Position numbers and translations under genes: made by a program. DNA of 64,000 nt, from contig NC_059503.1 of NCBI RefSeq assembly GCF_914767665.1, forward strand, positions 54,180,852-54,244,851. Direction: 5' to 3'. Positions 1-11,261 of the stretch are shown here, one piece after another. This stretch comes from Harmonia axyridis. Lineage: Eukaryota > Arthropoda > Insecta > Coleoptera > Coccinellidae. A model generated the notes under the pieces. It was not told the DNA's origin. It saw only the letters and a program-made list of their open reading frames with translations, and searched no databases. Numbering within the stretch: position 1 is the stretch's first letter; the number at the start of each line of letters is the position of its first letter.

Positions 1-330
1 GTTTCAGCTATATTTAATTGTCCCTGAAGTTGAAAATAATATTTATGACTTTGTTTTAATCGATATTTCTAATAATCATTTTTTCCAAATATGTGATTTG
101 TTTCCTTTCAATAGCGTCCTTCATCATATTATTTCTTGCTGAAAACAGGCATTTGATTTCAATTGAATGATTATTTTTTTCAACAACGCCATCTGAAGAG
201 GCACCTAGAAAAGGCCATTTTTTATTAATAAAAATTCCACTGTTTGTGATCTTCGAGCACAATTCGTTCTCTAATAGACGCTTCGCACGATCTTCATTTT
301 TTTTTCTCGAATCTATAGCTTTTACAGAAA
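1..330 (-). pseudogene. YqaJ-type exonuclease domain fragment, frameshifted, cut by window edge
   Basis: Reading the minus strand, the frame gives an approach helix (NEDRAKRLLENEL), then WPFLGASSDGVVE, IEIKCLFSARN and, after a frame change near position 55, YYFQLQGQLNIAE. These match the order of motifs in the YqaJ / lambda-exonuclease-like nuclease family: the G-x-S-x-D-G aspartate, the E-x-K pair and the downstream Q-x-Q. Proteins of this family are widespread in arthropod genomes, often as repeated and probably mobile genes. Upstream the frame is closed by a stop near 345, and downstream it runs off the window, so only the nuclease core is visible. The frameshift argues for a relic. The family call is from motif recognition only. 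Confidence 0.6.
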
Positions 331-345
331 AATGTTTTTATAAAA

Positions 346-720
346 TACTTTCAACTGTTGAGCAACAACTTGTCATAGGAGGCATTTTACATATTTTCCC
401 AAATATTGAAGCCGTCAACAATTTCCTCCTCTACTGATGCCAATCAGCAGAATCAGTTTGAAGCTGTGTTTTCAGCTCAATTTCATTATAAGCTTCTTCT
501 GCTTTGATTAAACCCCTCAAGAATTCAGCCCTATATTATTGGAATGTTCCCTCATCTATGTATGGTTTTTCACAATTTTCTCAATAATTATCTGACCCTA
601 CAGAGAACTGTAGTTTATCACATTCTTCACCGGCCCTAGAACACTACGTGCTTTCGAGAGTTCTCGTAATTCGTTACAGTAGTACCTCAGTAAATGATTG
701 GTACATTCTATTTTCTGAAC
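346..720. other. Unassigned AT-rich sequence
   Basis: No convincing gene or repeat end is visible here. It may contain the remains of the 5' part of the YqaJ-like gene. Confidence 0.5.
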
Positions 721-1281
721 AACACAAGGTGGGCAAATTTCGATGTTTTAGCACTTCAACTTTTGAACCAGAGGATAAAGACAAAATCTGATACCCCATT
801 CTAGTTCTCTTTTTCTGGGAAACTAAGAAAAGTAGAGTTATTCATTTCTGGCTAACTTCTTTTGTTTTCGAGTTATAGGCGAAAATTTGAAAAATGGCGA
901 TATCGGAAAACATTGATATCTCCGCGAATACTCATGATAGAGCTCTGAAATAAAAACAACATAGAGGCACTTCTTTACGTAAAATCCAGTGGCCTGCTCG
1001 TCTTTTCAAAAGGGTTTTTAATTATGAAGCTATGACCCAAAGTTATGTTTTTTCAAATAGGAACACTAGATTTTTATGCTATTTTTTGAATGCTCAATCT
1101 TTCCTGATTTCAAAAATATATAACATCGTATGGTATCGTATCAATATAAATAATGGAAAATGGTCAAATACCTTTTTCCATAAAATAATAAGGTTTTGTA
1201 CCATCTAAGAGTCTCAATATTTCTATGGTTTCAACTGTTGATGAACACAGAAAAATTGAGCTTCTTATAACAAGAGTAGTA
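721..1281 (+). repeat. Single arm of the 12.77-kb fold-back family
   Basis: This segment begins CAAGGTGGGCAAATTT and ends just after a CAACTGTTGATGAACACAG block and a GAGCTTCTTATAACAAGAG block. It is collinear with the left arm at 12766-13324 and with the reverse complement of 13801-14339. Shared blocks include CAAAATCTGATACCCCATTC, TTTTGTTTTCGAGTTATA and AATGGCGATATC. No second, inverted arm follows within the next 500 bases, so this is a solo arm or truncated copy and more diverged than the paired copy. Confidence 0.8.
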
Positions 1282-1695
1282 TCAAGAATTTTTTTTTTTG
1301 TAACAACTACTGTCCCCATCGGCAATCATTTTGCTGTATCAATTTGTACATAGGTAAACTGGAACAAAATCCTTCAGCTTCTATGGCTGTCGAAGATGAA
1401 TTTCAATTTTCATAGTGTGTATGCACTGTTGGTGTTACATACTTCATTGTGTACTCTTTTATTTTGAAATCATTGTAAAAAATTGTCTTTCTTTCTTTAT
1501 ACAGTGTAAATGAAAAACAAGGGACATTCATAGCATTTCGAAATTCTACACATAATGCGTACGAAAACTAATTTCGACTGAAACCCTATTTTTATTTCCT
1601 TCACCAAACGCATATTAGATAAATTTTATTCAAAAATAAAGGAGTGACTGGAATGTTCTTTTAGAGAAATTGCTGAATATAAACAATTCGGAATG
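1282..1695. other. Unassigned AT-rich sequence
   Basis: Homopolymer-rich AT sequence with no recognised gene or repeat boundary. Confidence 0.5.
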
Positions 1696-1697
1696 TA

Positions 1698-2909
1698 GGG
1701 TAAATGCACTGGTTCTCGACCAGTTAACAGAAACATCGATTTCGAGCACGATTTTTTCACACATAAACTTATCAAATTCCAATGGTGTTGGTTTTCATCG
1801 ATTCTTTGGCGAGTTTTAAATGATTTGTCATATAATTTTAAACGTTCTTTCCGTATTTAACCTTTGAAATGTGGAAACATATAGAAAATCTCAATAACCT
1901 TCGGTTCTCGACCACGCCGCAGAGTTCTCGACCATTTTTGTGTTAGTTTTCGACCACTAATAATAGTGGCCGCTCCACTTAAAACTGTTATAAAAAACTT
2001 TAGAGCGAGATGAGTGATTAGTACTTACTTTCGTACCGTACCATCGACATCACTACCTTTCACTCAGATGGGTTTCAGATGAGCTAATCAAGTAAGAAAC
2101 ACTCGAAACGTAAAAAAAAATTATTTTGCAAAAGTTTCCACTTTCTATGAATATTTCAAAATAGCAACTCATACAATATTATTTGGTTATTTTGCTCTTA
2201 ATATCTATTTAGAAACTAATGAGTAAATAAAATATAAAACACCGACCACCAGTGGTCGAGAATTAAGTACAATCAAATTGGTTCTCGACCGCGAATAAAC
2301 AAAGGGTAGAAATAAGTGTTTCAACGTTAATTCGGTGGTCGCAAACTAATATTCAGAAAGTAGATATATAAATGAATCAGGGTATCGAAAAAAAACGAAA
2401 ATGATCCAACAGAAATATATCGGTTGACATAAACAATTATTGAAGTAACATATTGGTTCTCGACCACTTTGGTCGAGAAATAAAAGATACAAATTTTCCA
2501 ATACCAGTTCGCGACCACCGAATATTTAACGAAAAAATATACATTTATCTGCTTCTTGATTGAAATACACTCAAAAATATATCTTATAGTTGATATGGAA
2601 CAAAATATACACACATAATTCATTTAAAATAAGAAATAATTACTATTTTCTGGTCATATATCACAAAGCACTTTTCTAAGAGAGGACGAGAAAGAACCCT
2701 TTTCTATGATAGACGATTATAAACTATTTTTTAACGCGAAAACTTTGACCTATACCTCTACTATGCAAACTATCTTGGAAGGGTAGAATGGTCGAGAACA
2801 CGTACCGCGAAAATATTTCGCACTACATGATATATTTTTATTATTATTTTATCTCAAATCACGGAATGGTCGAGAACCAGTGCCGGTCGGCTAACCAGTG
2901 CATTTACCC
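1698..2909. mobile_element. Non-autonomous TIR element with many TTCTCGACCA subterminal repeats
   Basis: The ends are inverted copies of GGGTAAATGCACTGGTT (left from 1698, right ending 2909), each bordered by TA (1696-1697 and 2910-2911), so a TA target duplication is likely. Inside lie about ten copies of a short motif, (G)GTTCTCGACCA. Forward copies are near 1711, 1903, 1924, 1945, 2280 and 2455. Reverse copies are near 2254, 2471, 2790 and 2869, with looser ones near 2335 and 2508. Forward copies dominate the left half and reverse copies the right half, as expected for subterminal transposase-binding repeats. No long ORF is present. The 1212-bp length and lack of coding sequence make it a non-autonomous element. 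Superfamily is not assigned; the TA duplication fits Tc1/mariner-like insertion. Confidence 0.75.
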
Positions 2910-2911
2910 TA

Positions 2912-5900
2912 TCCAAAGATATTTCCCTGCATAAAAGGTTCAATTCAATACACATAAACAAAATTATAAGGAGAACTGCACAGGACAAATAGATATGAAA
3001 ACTTCTAGTAATACCTCAACCCGAAATTGAGGATACCATTCTAGGAATTTCAGTTTGAAAATGGTTATTTCAATGTCGGGTATATTCTTCATTTCTACAT
3101 AAAATCAATAAGTAAGTAGAAATATACGTATAGGTACAAAAATCGACCATTTTAAATTTTTACTCCTTAATGCCTTCTTTCAGGTACCTATGCAATGCTG
3201 AACCTACCTAGAAACTGTCAAATTGTCCAGCAATGAAATAATACGGTACACAAAAGAGTACCGAATAACCTTTATTTACAACTGATGTTTATCTGATGTG
3301 ACAATGAAATCTTGAAATAACTCTAATCAATTCAAACGAAATCACTTCTTGTTAACTTTTAAAGTATTATTCTCAAGCAGTAGCACAATACCGAATCTTA
3401 GATAGGTTCTGAACTACCCAAATTTTGTATTATATGAAATATGTTAAAAACATGGTAATTTGCCAGCCATCATTACATCCGAATCGATTTTTTCAATAAC
3501 AGATTTTTATTTTTCTCAAACTTACGAACCTTCGGTTCGAAGTAATTAATTGACTATTGCATCCAATCCGAAACCTTCCATGAGGAATACATCTTTTCAT
3601 TCGAGAAAGTAACATGAAAATCAGACATATGGCTTTAAAGATAATCAATGCTGGAATAGGAACTTGCAGGTTTAAGCGACAAAATATTTCAAAAGGTTTT
3701 CAAGAATATATTTCCTAAAAGACGGTCCTGATAGCTACAAGCCACGCCCCTCAGGGAGGAGCAACGATTTTTAGTTCACAATTCTGGCACTCGAAACAGA
3801 TTTACAACGTCACATAGAATTTTGAGTAACTATGATGTAATATATTTCTCATTGGTATCATTGGAAAGAAGAAAAAATAGGCTATGACCATGTTGTATTA
3901 GATTTTTGAATTTGGGTCAACTGAAGCACCAATAAATTGATCAAAATTTGTATTGAAAATCGTTCTTTCTACGTCAATAATACAATTAATTTGCAACTTT
4001 AAGTGAAATTATTACCTAACGATCATACAAGGGATAAAGACCTTCCAATATTGTTTTGAATCATCTCGATAGCGTTTACCGTTTCTGAGAAAATCAAGAC
4101 CGAATTAGTTAAGAAAACGCCTGAATTTGCGCCGCGTGAACGGACTCTTAATTGAAGGTACAGACGAGAATGGCAAAAAACACAGGCCGTCAAACGATTC
4201 GTTTTCGAGATACCGTGTTTCTTGTAGTTCTTGTTGTAGTTTGTGATGGTTACCAGTTTATCGAAACTTTATTAATCTTTGCAACAGATTGGGTAAATGA
4301 GTACCAAAATTCATAATGAATTCATTCATCACAGCTTACTAACAGGATATTTATAATAATTTGGATTATCCTGAAGATTTCCAGAGAACTGTTTCAAATT
4401 TTTTCTTCTAGAAATCGGTAGCAGATACGAAACAACCACGAGAAACCAAAAAATGTAGTACCGGACCAAAGTTTCTTTTTACATTCGTCTAAACTACTAG
4501 AGGTCCGTCAAAAAAAATTCCAAGAGGCTGTGCTGAAGAAAAAAAATCAACTTGTAGATTTGCATCGAAATTAGCATATCACATTTTGAAAACTTTGAAT
4601 TGGAATGCTCGTCTGTATGCCAAATTCAAGTTGAATAATCTTGTGAAGGGAAGGTGCTATGCGAAAAAACTTGAAAACAATAAACCCGAGAATAAACCTT
4701 AAACACACTGTACCTCGAAAACAAAGCGTTTCCGGTCCCCTGTTCAAAGGGGTTTTTTTTGTCCTAAAATGATCCGATGAATCTGTCATTTTCGTGTGTA
4801 CTTTCGAACTGTAGATAACTTGAGAATATTAGGATGGCGTGAATCAAAAGGGTGGAAATTTTTTCATTTGATTTTTTAATTCTATACATACCGAATCGAA
4901 AACTATGGAAATTTTGAAGAGGTGTTTGCAAGAATTTTTCACACGATTAAACCAGAATCAAGACCATATTAATTTTGAAAATCTAAGATACACAATCCAT
5001 GAAAAAATTTAACATGAGATGTATAGGTACTCAGATCATGATCATATGATATTTTTTTCAAAATGAAGTTTAACCAATGATTTTGAAGTCGAAACACCTG
5101 AATTTGAATAATTTTAAGAGTTAATTTTTTAAGATAAAGGGGGATATTCTTTGTATGATATTTCGCAACGAATGCAAACATTCTGAATGCGTAACATTAA
5201 TTTCATAACATTGCATCGAATGAAATATAAGGAGTAGCAATAAGCGACATGTGGCTGAATAATTGTTAGTTCAAATAATATAAATTTCACTTAATATTTA
5301 TATCTGAAATTAAATTATCATTAATATCAATGATGAAATTTTGGAATAATTCCAAGGAAACATGTCAATATCTCGAATATTTTCAGTTTTAGGGAGTTTT
5401 GAATGGAAAATGCTGAATTCGTTCATTGTCCGAAAAATTTTTTGGGAAATTTGGGAAACGTTTGCATAAATTAAAAAAAAATATAATTACTCTACTATTT
5501 CGATGGTTCAAATAGGTACCTATCATAAATTTATCGCAAAGTATACAATATGAACTGAACTTGTGTATGCTTATTCTGAAAAATAGCCTTAGGTTTCAAC
5601 ACCAAAGCATTCCTAATTATTTAATTTGGTGATAAACCATTGTGTGAAATTATAAACGTTTTTTAATATGCTTCTACTGGTTATTTGGAAATCACGGGTA
5701 CCTAACAAGATACTCATAAAAAACTGAAACAGCTTCTGGCTTATTGAAATCGTCATCCTTGATTTAAATCCTGATTTATTTGACATTTCACTGATTTCAG
5801 TGAATATTCCGAGGACCATTCATATAGGTACAAACTAAGTTGGTTAAAATTTCAAAATCAGAGTCGAGAAATGTATACCTATTGTTACTGAGTTGGGAGA

Positions 5901-6064
5901 TGAATTATGAAAAGATTGCACAAAATATCGTGAATGAAACTCATTCGCAGGAATACACGAAATTGAAAGGAGAAAATTCAACGAATATCGAAAATAAGTA
6001 AAAGAATATGACTTCTGATTTAGACGTGAATTTATTAATTTTAGAATAGGCTCTGAACTCACTT
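2912..6064. other. Unassigned AT-rich intergenic or intronic sequence
   Basis: I find only short unrelated ORFs and no transposase, RT or host-gene motif in this 3.1-kb stretch. A small hairpin (GAACCTTCGGTTC near 3528) is the only local structure noticed. Confidence 0.5.
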
Positions 6065-6312
6065 TTTTTTTTTCGTACTTGAACGTTTATAATGAGGGAA
6101 ATGATTCACTCCAACTGAAAATGTAATATGAGAATTCACTTCGTAATACAATTGATGGTAGGTCTACCCAATTTATTTCAATGGTATTTTGAGTTTGAAC
6201 ATTTTTTTTCGTACTTTAACTTTAACGAAGAAAATGATTTACCTCAACTGAAAATTAACTAAAATGAAAATATGACAATTTACTTCGCAATACAATTGAT
6301 GGTATACCCAAA
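6065..6312 (+). repeat. Two-copy tandem duplication, period about 140 bp
   Basis: Unit 1 (about 6065-6185) and unit 2 (about 6205-6312) share in order a T-run plus TCGTACTT, GAAATGATTCACTCCAACTG / GAAAATGATTTACCTCAACTG, a variable stretch, and TTACTTCGCAATACAATTGATGGTA-type sequence. Divergence between the units suggests an old local duplication. Confidence 0.7.
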
Positions 6313-6639
6313 TTCCGAAAAATTAAGGATTGCCATCCGTAACAGTTTAAACAATGATGTAAATTGAAAAATCATGCTCAACAAGAACTGCAAAGTCATT
6401 AAAAATAAATTTTACAAAACTTGTCTGAAAATCGAATACTCAATACCTCCAGTTAGAAAAAGAACCGACATCTTCCTACGAAAATATGACCAAAAAAATA
6501 CAAACCGTCACTGGATCCTGTCTTAAATCCTCCGAAAAACAAAAGAGAAACTAGGCAAACAATAAAAAACCGTCTATCTAAGTTCTACATCAGCGTTTTA
6601 CACAAAATAAAACCAAAAAAAACACCGAACTAGGGCTCG

Positions 6640-6900
6640 CTTGGAGAACGACCCGACCAACTCACACGAAGGCGAATCAGAGACTGACCGGCTTTTGTCT
6701 CGCGCTTCAGCTTGGAAGTTCGTCCTACGCGTTCGGCAGGCCTCGGCGCCAGTCGTTAAAGTTCACAGACGGGATCCTGCGTCCGGCGAGCTTTCCCGTC
6801 TCTCTCCCTCCCGATCACGCCTACTACTCCCCCGCATCAAAGGACGTTTCGCCGAATCGCGCTGTTTCGACATAGCCGACGTGCGGTAAGAACCAAGGCG
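6640..6900 (+). other. GC-rich island, possible first exon or promoter region
   Basis: The base composition jumps from very AT-rich flanks to clearly GC-rich and CpG-rich. It contains an open frame of 82 codons and ends at CGACGTGCG followed by GTAAGAA, a good splice-donor match at about 6890. The encoded peptide has no family I recognise. A CpG-rich block of about 260 bases followed by a donor would fit a 5' UTR or first exon of a long-intron gene, but a conserved regulatory island is equally possible. Confidence 0.3.
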
Positions 6901-7412
6901 GCTGGGTACGTACGGCCGAACCGATCGTATGAATATCGAAAATTCCGAATAATGCCTCACGATCTCTTTTGACATCGGTGTTCGACGATCTGAGGATTGC
7001 CGGATTTTACAACGGTTCTTCGGCGGTTGGGACAGATGTCGATACCTCTTTATTGCGGTCGGTTTCGGAGCTTTTTTTCACGTTCGCCAGAAGTCAACAA
7101 TCAGTTCACTAAATTTTAGGCGGTTTTCGGGGGATACAGGACGAATAAGCTTCAACGAGAACAGAGGAAGTTTGAAACGATTGACAGAAAACTATTTGTG
7201 AAAAATACCAACAAAAAATATTGAAGTTTAGTTTGAATCGTATTTCAGATAATGAAAAGATACAGGAAAAAAAGAGAAGAAAAGCCGCTTGGAAGGACAG
7301 AAAACGAGTGCAGAAAGCTCCGATATTCTTGAACGAGTTCAAAATTCACGCACAGAGTTTAGAATTGGAGAATTCACGGCTTGACTTGATATTCGAGCTA
7401 CTTGACTTCAAA
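6901..7412. other. Unassigned sequence right of the GC-rich island
   Basis: Short ORFs on both strands without recognisable domains. Possibly the start of an intron if the preceding island is an exon. Confidence 0.35.
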
Positions 7413-8877
7413 CTCAGAGTAATAAACATAGATACTCATTTTCAGTGAGCAAAATTATCGATGGCGGTGCCTAATATAACCAAGGAAGATCATTTCTCAG
7501 TCGGGTTCTGGCCGCCGAACATCCAAATTCCATCCCAACCAGAAATGAGAGCTCCCCGATTGATGAGCAAAAACCCCGAAAATTGCGAAAAATCCATTTT
7601 CAAAGCTATATATCTCGAAAACTGTCCATTTTTGAGCTTTGGCTATAGACACTTCTGATCAGTTTATCAAGAACTACAACATATCAAAAATTCGGCCAAA
7701 TTCACGGAAAGCCATTTCCCATATAAAACGTGCGGGGTCCTTTGACAAGGAACGCGTGGGAATGAAACATATCAGTAATACGATATTTCACTCAATTCGC
7801 GAGTTTCTCCACAAAAAACGCCCTTCTTATGTCCCATAGTGGATCAACGTTTCATATTCACCCAAAATACACTGTGTCCGTAAAGTATGGAACAAATTCA
7901 TTTTCAGCTAAACATACCATTTTAAGAAATAATCCTGGAACACGTCGATTTTTCATTTTAATTTACTGTAGTTTAAAATAATAATCTAATATACAGGGTG
8001 AATCACTTTCGAGTAATGACGTCACCGTCATTTTTTTCAATTGAAACCCCCACTTTGTCTCAATTTTTCGATTACTCTAGCTGAGCTGATTCCAAAAATG
8101 TATCACATGTTGATTCCAATTGGTACAGTGTGGACAAAAATAATAAATTGAATTTAAGCAATAATTAAACCATATACCAAAAATATTGTAGTACTAAACT
8201 GTCATTGAACACCAATAAATTACTGAACAAATAATGACATTTCACAAAAAACTAGGCGACTATATTTTTTTTTTATTGATAAGAAATAATTTCTTTCATA
8301 TTCTGTCTGCTAGAGCACAAGTGCAAAACATGTTTGGACACAGCTCATTTTTATTAATCTAAAAATGTAACAAACTACAGGGTTTTACATTAAAACCAAT
8401 TGCCGCTAGACAATAAGTATTTTTGATAATATTGTTAATTTAACTAATAAAGAATGTTACGCGTTACTCTATGAGCACACACCATACCAATTGGAGTCAA
8501 CATGTCATTCATTTTTGGAATCAGCTCATCTATCGGAAGTTATCGGAAAATTGAGACAAAATGGGGGTGTTCCATTAAAAAAAATTATTATCATTACACG
8601 AAAGTAATTCACCCTGTGTATTAAATTATTATTTTAAAATACGGTAAATTAAAATGAAAAATCAACGTGTTTCAGGATTTTTTCTTAAAAAGGTCTGTTT
8701 AGCTAAAAATGAATTTGTTCCATACTTTACGGACACAGTCTATATTGAAATGAATACGTCAATATATCAGAAATTCAGAAAATAAACTTCATTTCGATTC
8801 GACAACGTAATCAAACCATGTTGGGGGACTTGTAAAAATTGCATATACTTCCTCTACCCATGTTTATTGCTCTATGA
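7413..8877 (+). mobile_element. TIR element of family R-A, copy a, split by a fold-back
   Basis: The left end reads CTCAGAGTAATAAACATAG (7413) and the right end is its approximate inverse, CATGTTTATTGCTCTATG (ending 8877). Between them, apart from the insertion at 7870-8740, the order of blocks matches copies b and c in reverse orientation: ATTTCACTCAATTCGCGAGT, TTATGTCCCATAGTG, ATATATCAGAAATTCAGAAAA, ACAACGTAATC, CCATGTTGGGG. Without the insertion the copy is about 590 bp. The inverted match appears to continue past both ends in this copy (CTTGACTTGA blocks near 7382 and 8915). No coding capacity is seen, so this is a MITE-like family with at least four copies in the window. Confidence 0.7.
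7870..8740. mobile_element. Fold-back element, TIR ACTGTGTCCGTAAAGTATGG, inside R-A copy a
   Basis: The left arm (7870 to about 8136) and right arm (about 8480 to 8740) are inverse copies beginning with a CACTGTGTCCGTAAAG / GACTGTGTCCGTAAAG pair, bordered by TA on each side (7868-7869 and 8741-8742). Inside each arm is a second symmetric boundary, TACAGGGTGAATCAC (7992) against GTAATTCACCCTGTG (about 8604-8618), so the inner 625 bases look like a CAGGGTG-type fold-back sitting within the outer pair. The 340-base centre is unmatched and has no ORF of note. R-A sequence resumes on both sides, showing insertion into a pre-existing R-A copy. Confidence 0.75.
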
Positions 8878-8880
8878 CTT

Positions 8881-9690
8881 CAAATCAAGTCGAGTAGCAG
8901 TTTTTCAATGTCAAGTCAAGTATTTATTGATCACATCAATAGAAAAATTATGAAATGAGTGGAATCTTGCAAAAAGCACTTTTTTGCTTTTTTATTTTTA
9001 TTAGGCAACTCCCTTCGTTTCTCCGTTTCTAGAACTTATATTCAAAATGTTAAATTTCTAAAACTATGAAGATCTACCAAATGATTTCTGCCTGATGAAA
9101 ATTTCATAGAAATGCGAGAAAACTATTATAAAAGTGGGGCAATGGGGGAGGTCAATGAGGACATAAATCCCCATTGATCAGAAAATGAAAATAAATTGAG
9201 AATTAAAATAAAAACGAATTAAAGATTTTTGCTTTTTTAAAGTGGGGTTAAAGTACCCCCTATGAGTCAACTCTAACTTACGCCACTTCTCTCCTAACCC
9301 CTGAAAAAACCAACAGTGGAATAGCAAAAAAAACAAAGCTTTTATGAAAAATTTGAATCATTCGATGATTTGAGAAACTCCATCAATTTTTCAACAGTTT
9401 TCAATTGTTTTCTCAGAGAGCATCATATGTTTTGGAGTATTCATTTGACAACCCAACTAATCAGAAATACTTATGATTAAAGTATATTTCTGTTTTGTAG
9501 GGTTCGTAGGCGAAACGAGGGGGTTATTGGGGACAATAATGTTGGAGGATAACCCCTCTCCATTCATTAGAAGAAATTAAAAAAATTGTGAGTAACAATT
9601 AAAGAAAACAAAAATGTATAAAAAATCAATAGATTTTTGCTTAATCAAAGTGGAGCTACCCCCATGAGTCAACTCTTGTTACACTGCTCA
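8881..9690 (+). repeat. Family R-C repeat, two copies in direct order
   Basis: Two related blocks, about 9000-9290 and 9480-9690, share AAAGATTTTTGCTTTTTTAA / ATAGATTTTTGCTTAATCAA, AAAGTGG, TACCCCC and ATGAGTCAACTCT followed by a TTACGCCACT / TTACACTGCT end. A third copy lies at about 55320-55475 with the same terminal ATGAGTCAACTCTAGTTACG. No coding potential. Confidence 0.6.
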
Positions 9691-9699
9691 GATCTTCTT

Positions 9700-10459
9700 T
9701 TTGTATAAGGTCCGGAATTTATATTCCCTTCGCCTCTACTTTCCTCTCACCTATTTTTTGCTTTTGTCTGGTCAGGAGGTTTTCCTCCCTACTTCATGTC
9801 ACTTTTTTCTTCTACCTAGTTCTTTGAAAGAGGTATTTCCTCTTATCGGTCGTTCTTACTTTAATTTGTATTATCTTTCTTAATTCCTTATTCTGGGGCT
9901 CTTTCAACGTCTCTATGGTCTTCTTTCTATGCTTATTGACTATTTCTTCAATAGTTTCAATTTTCAGTTCTTCTCTGATTTGTTGGTTAGTTACATACCA
10001 TGGGGCGCCAACCGCTGTTCTTATTACTGAATTTAGTGTACTTTGCAACTGGTCATTATTGTTGTCCTTCGTATTGTACCAGGTAACTCCTGCATACGTA
10101 ATGCTTGGTATTAGCACTATTTTTATTATCTTCAGCTTGTTTTCTAAAGAAAGTTTACTTCTAGGGTTGAGCAATGGGTACAATCTGCCGTGCAATTGCC
10201 TTGTCTTTTTTCTGTCTTCTTCTATCTGTTTGTTAAAATTCATTCTTTCATCCAGTATAACTTCCAGATATTTTGTTTCCTTTGTCCATTCTATCATCTG
10301 GTTATCTATTCTGACTTTTCCTGCTCTTTCTTTCTTTACTGTGGTTCCTCCGAAGTAAATTGCAACTGTTTTTGATGTGTTAACTTTGAATCTCCATTTC
10401 TTGAAGTATTCCATCAGTCTTGTTACACTAATGGAAGGGTTGTCAAATTGAACAAACAC
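9700..10459 (-). pseudogene. Jockey-clade non-LTR retrotransposon, reverse-transcriptase C-terminal part
   Basis: A 215-residue minus-strand frame carries the post-catalytic part of a jockey-type RT: WRFKVNTSKTVAIYFGG, a KYLEVILDERMNF block (normally Y-L-G-V/I), then RSKLSLENKLKIIKIVLIPS, TYAGVTWYN and GAPWYVTNQQIREEL. GAPWYVTN is a hallmark of jockey relatives and recurs in the other jockey copy at 57465-58224. The catalytic F/YADD box lies upstream of this frame and is missing in this orientation. There is no endonuclease or ORF1, so this is a 5'-truncated copy. Downstream (towards 9700) is presumably its 3' UTR. Confidence 0.85.
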
Positions 10460-10462
10460 ATT

Positions 10463-10545
10463 GATTTTTCATAATAATATGCTGATGATAAAACCATAAG
10501 GGTAACATCTAGAACTATCAGTTCATCCTCCTGAAATTGTAGTAT
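10463..10545 (+). pseudogene. Possible inverted RT scrap with YADD box
   Basis: Directly beyond the 5' end of the minus-strand jockey fragment, the plus strand reads YADDKTIRVTSRTISS in one frame. A YADD followed by K/T-T-I-R-V resembles RT motif C, which normally sits some 20-30 residues before the point where the minus-strand copy starts. This could be the inverted 5' end made by twin priming, but the match is short and two stops precede it. Confidence 0.3.
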
Positions 10546-11261
10546 TTTACAACCGATAAACTCTTGTTAGGCGCCAACACAAAAAAAACGAGAAACTTCA
10601 TTAGAATTATTTACTCATCCATGACAATCAACACCTGAAACTACCCCAGATTTATGTCAATCTAAACAAGGGGTGCCAAGCTCAATTTTAGTCTTTATTC
10701 CTTCATTTTTATGGTCTTGCGTAGGCTTGGTCCCAGTCGTTAAATTAAAATCGCCATAGCCGTGATCCAATTACTTAGGAGAGAGAGAGGGTGGTGTAAA
10801 ATCGCCAGAAAATGGGCGTGAGGCGCACAAACGAGAAATAGGAAATATACATGTTGTGAAAATGAATATCAAAGTTTAGTTCGAAACTACGATGAAAATA
10901 AATTCATAAAAAAAGTGTTAATTTTATTAGGTAAATGAAATTTTAATGAAGTAGATGAGTTATGGCGTAAGATTCTAATTGAATGAGACATATATAAAAG
11001 GATTAATATTAATAATATGTAGAGAAAATCACCATTTCATCAGTGTGTTTTCCTAGAGCTTCTTTTCAATTCAAGTTTCCTGGAATGACAGGATAATTGA
11101 ATTTTGGAATTTTCAAAAGAAATTCAGTTTTATTTGAGAATTGTGAAGTGGAGGCTTTAAATGTTGTTTTCGTTATATTATGTTTGCAGAGAAACGCAAC
11201 ATTTTCTGCATCTATTCTACCGATCATGGAAAAACAGATTTGATATTGTTGTGAAACCAAT
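10546..11261. other. Unassigned AT-rich sequence
   Basis: No recognisable gene. Nothing identifies a retroelement terminal repeat in front of the gag-like relic that follows. Confidence 0.45.

Noticed and set aside
3520..3550. Short hairpin GAACCTTCGGTTC as a terminator or regulatory RNA
   Set aside because: Too short and isolated in AT-rich eukaryotic sequence.
9915..10358. 147-codon plus-strand hydrophobic frame suggesting a membrane protein
   Set aside because: It is the complement of the clear jockey RT frame on the minus strand.
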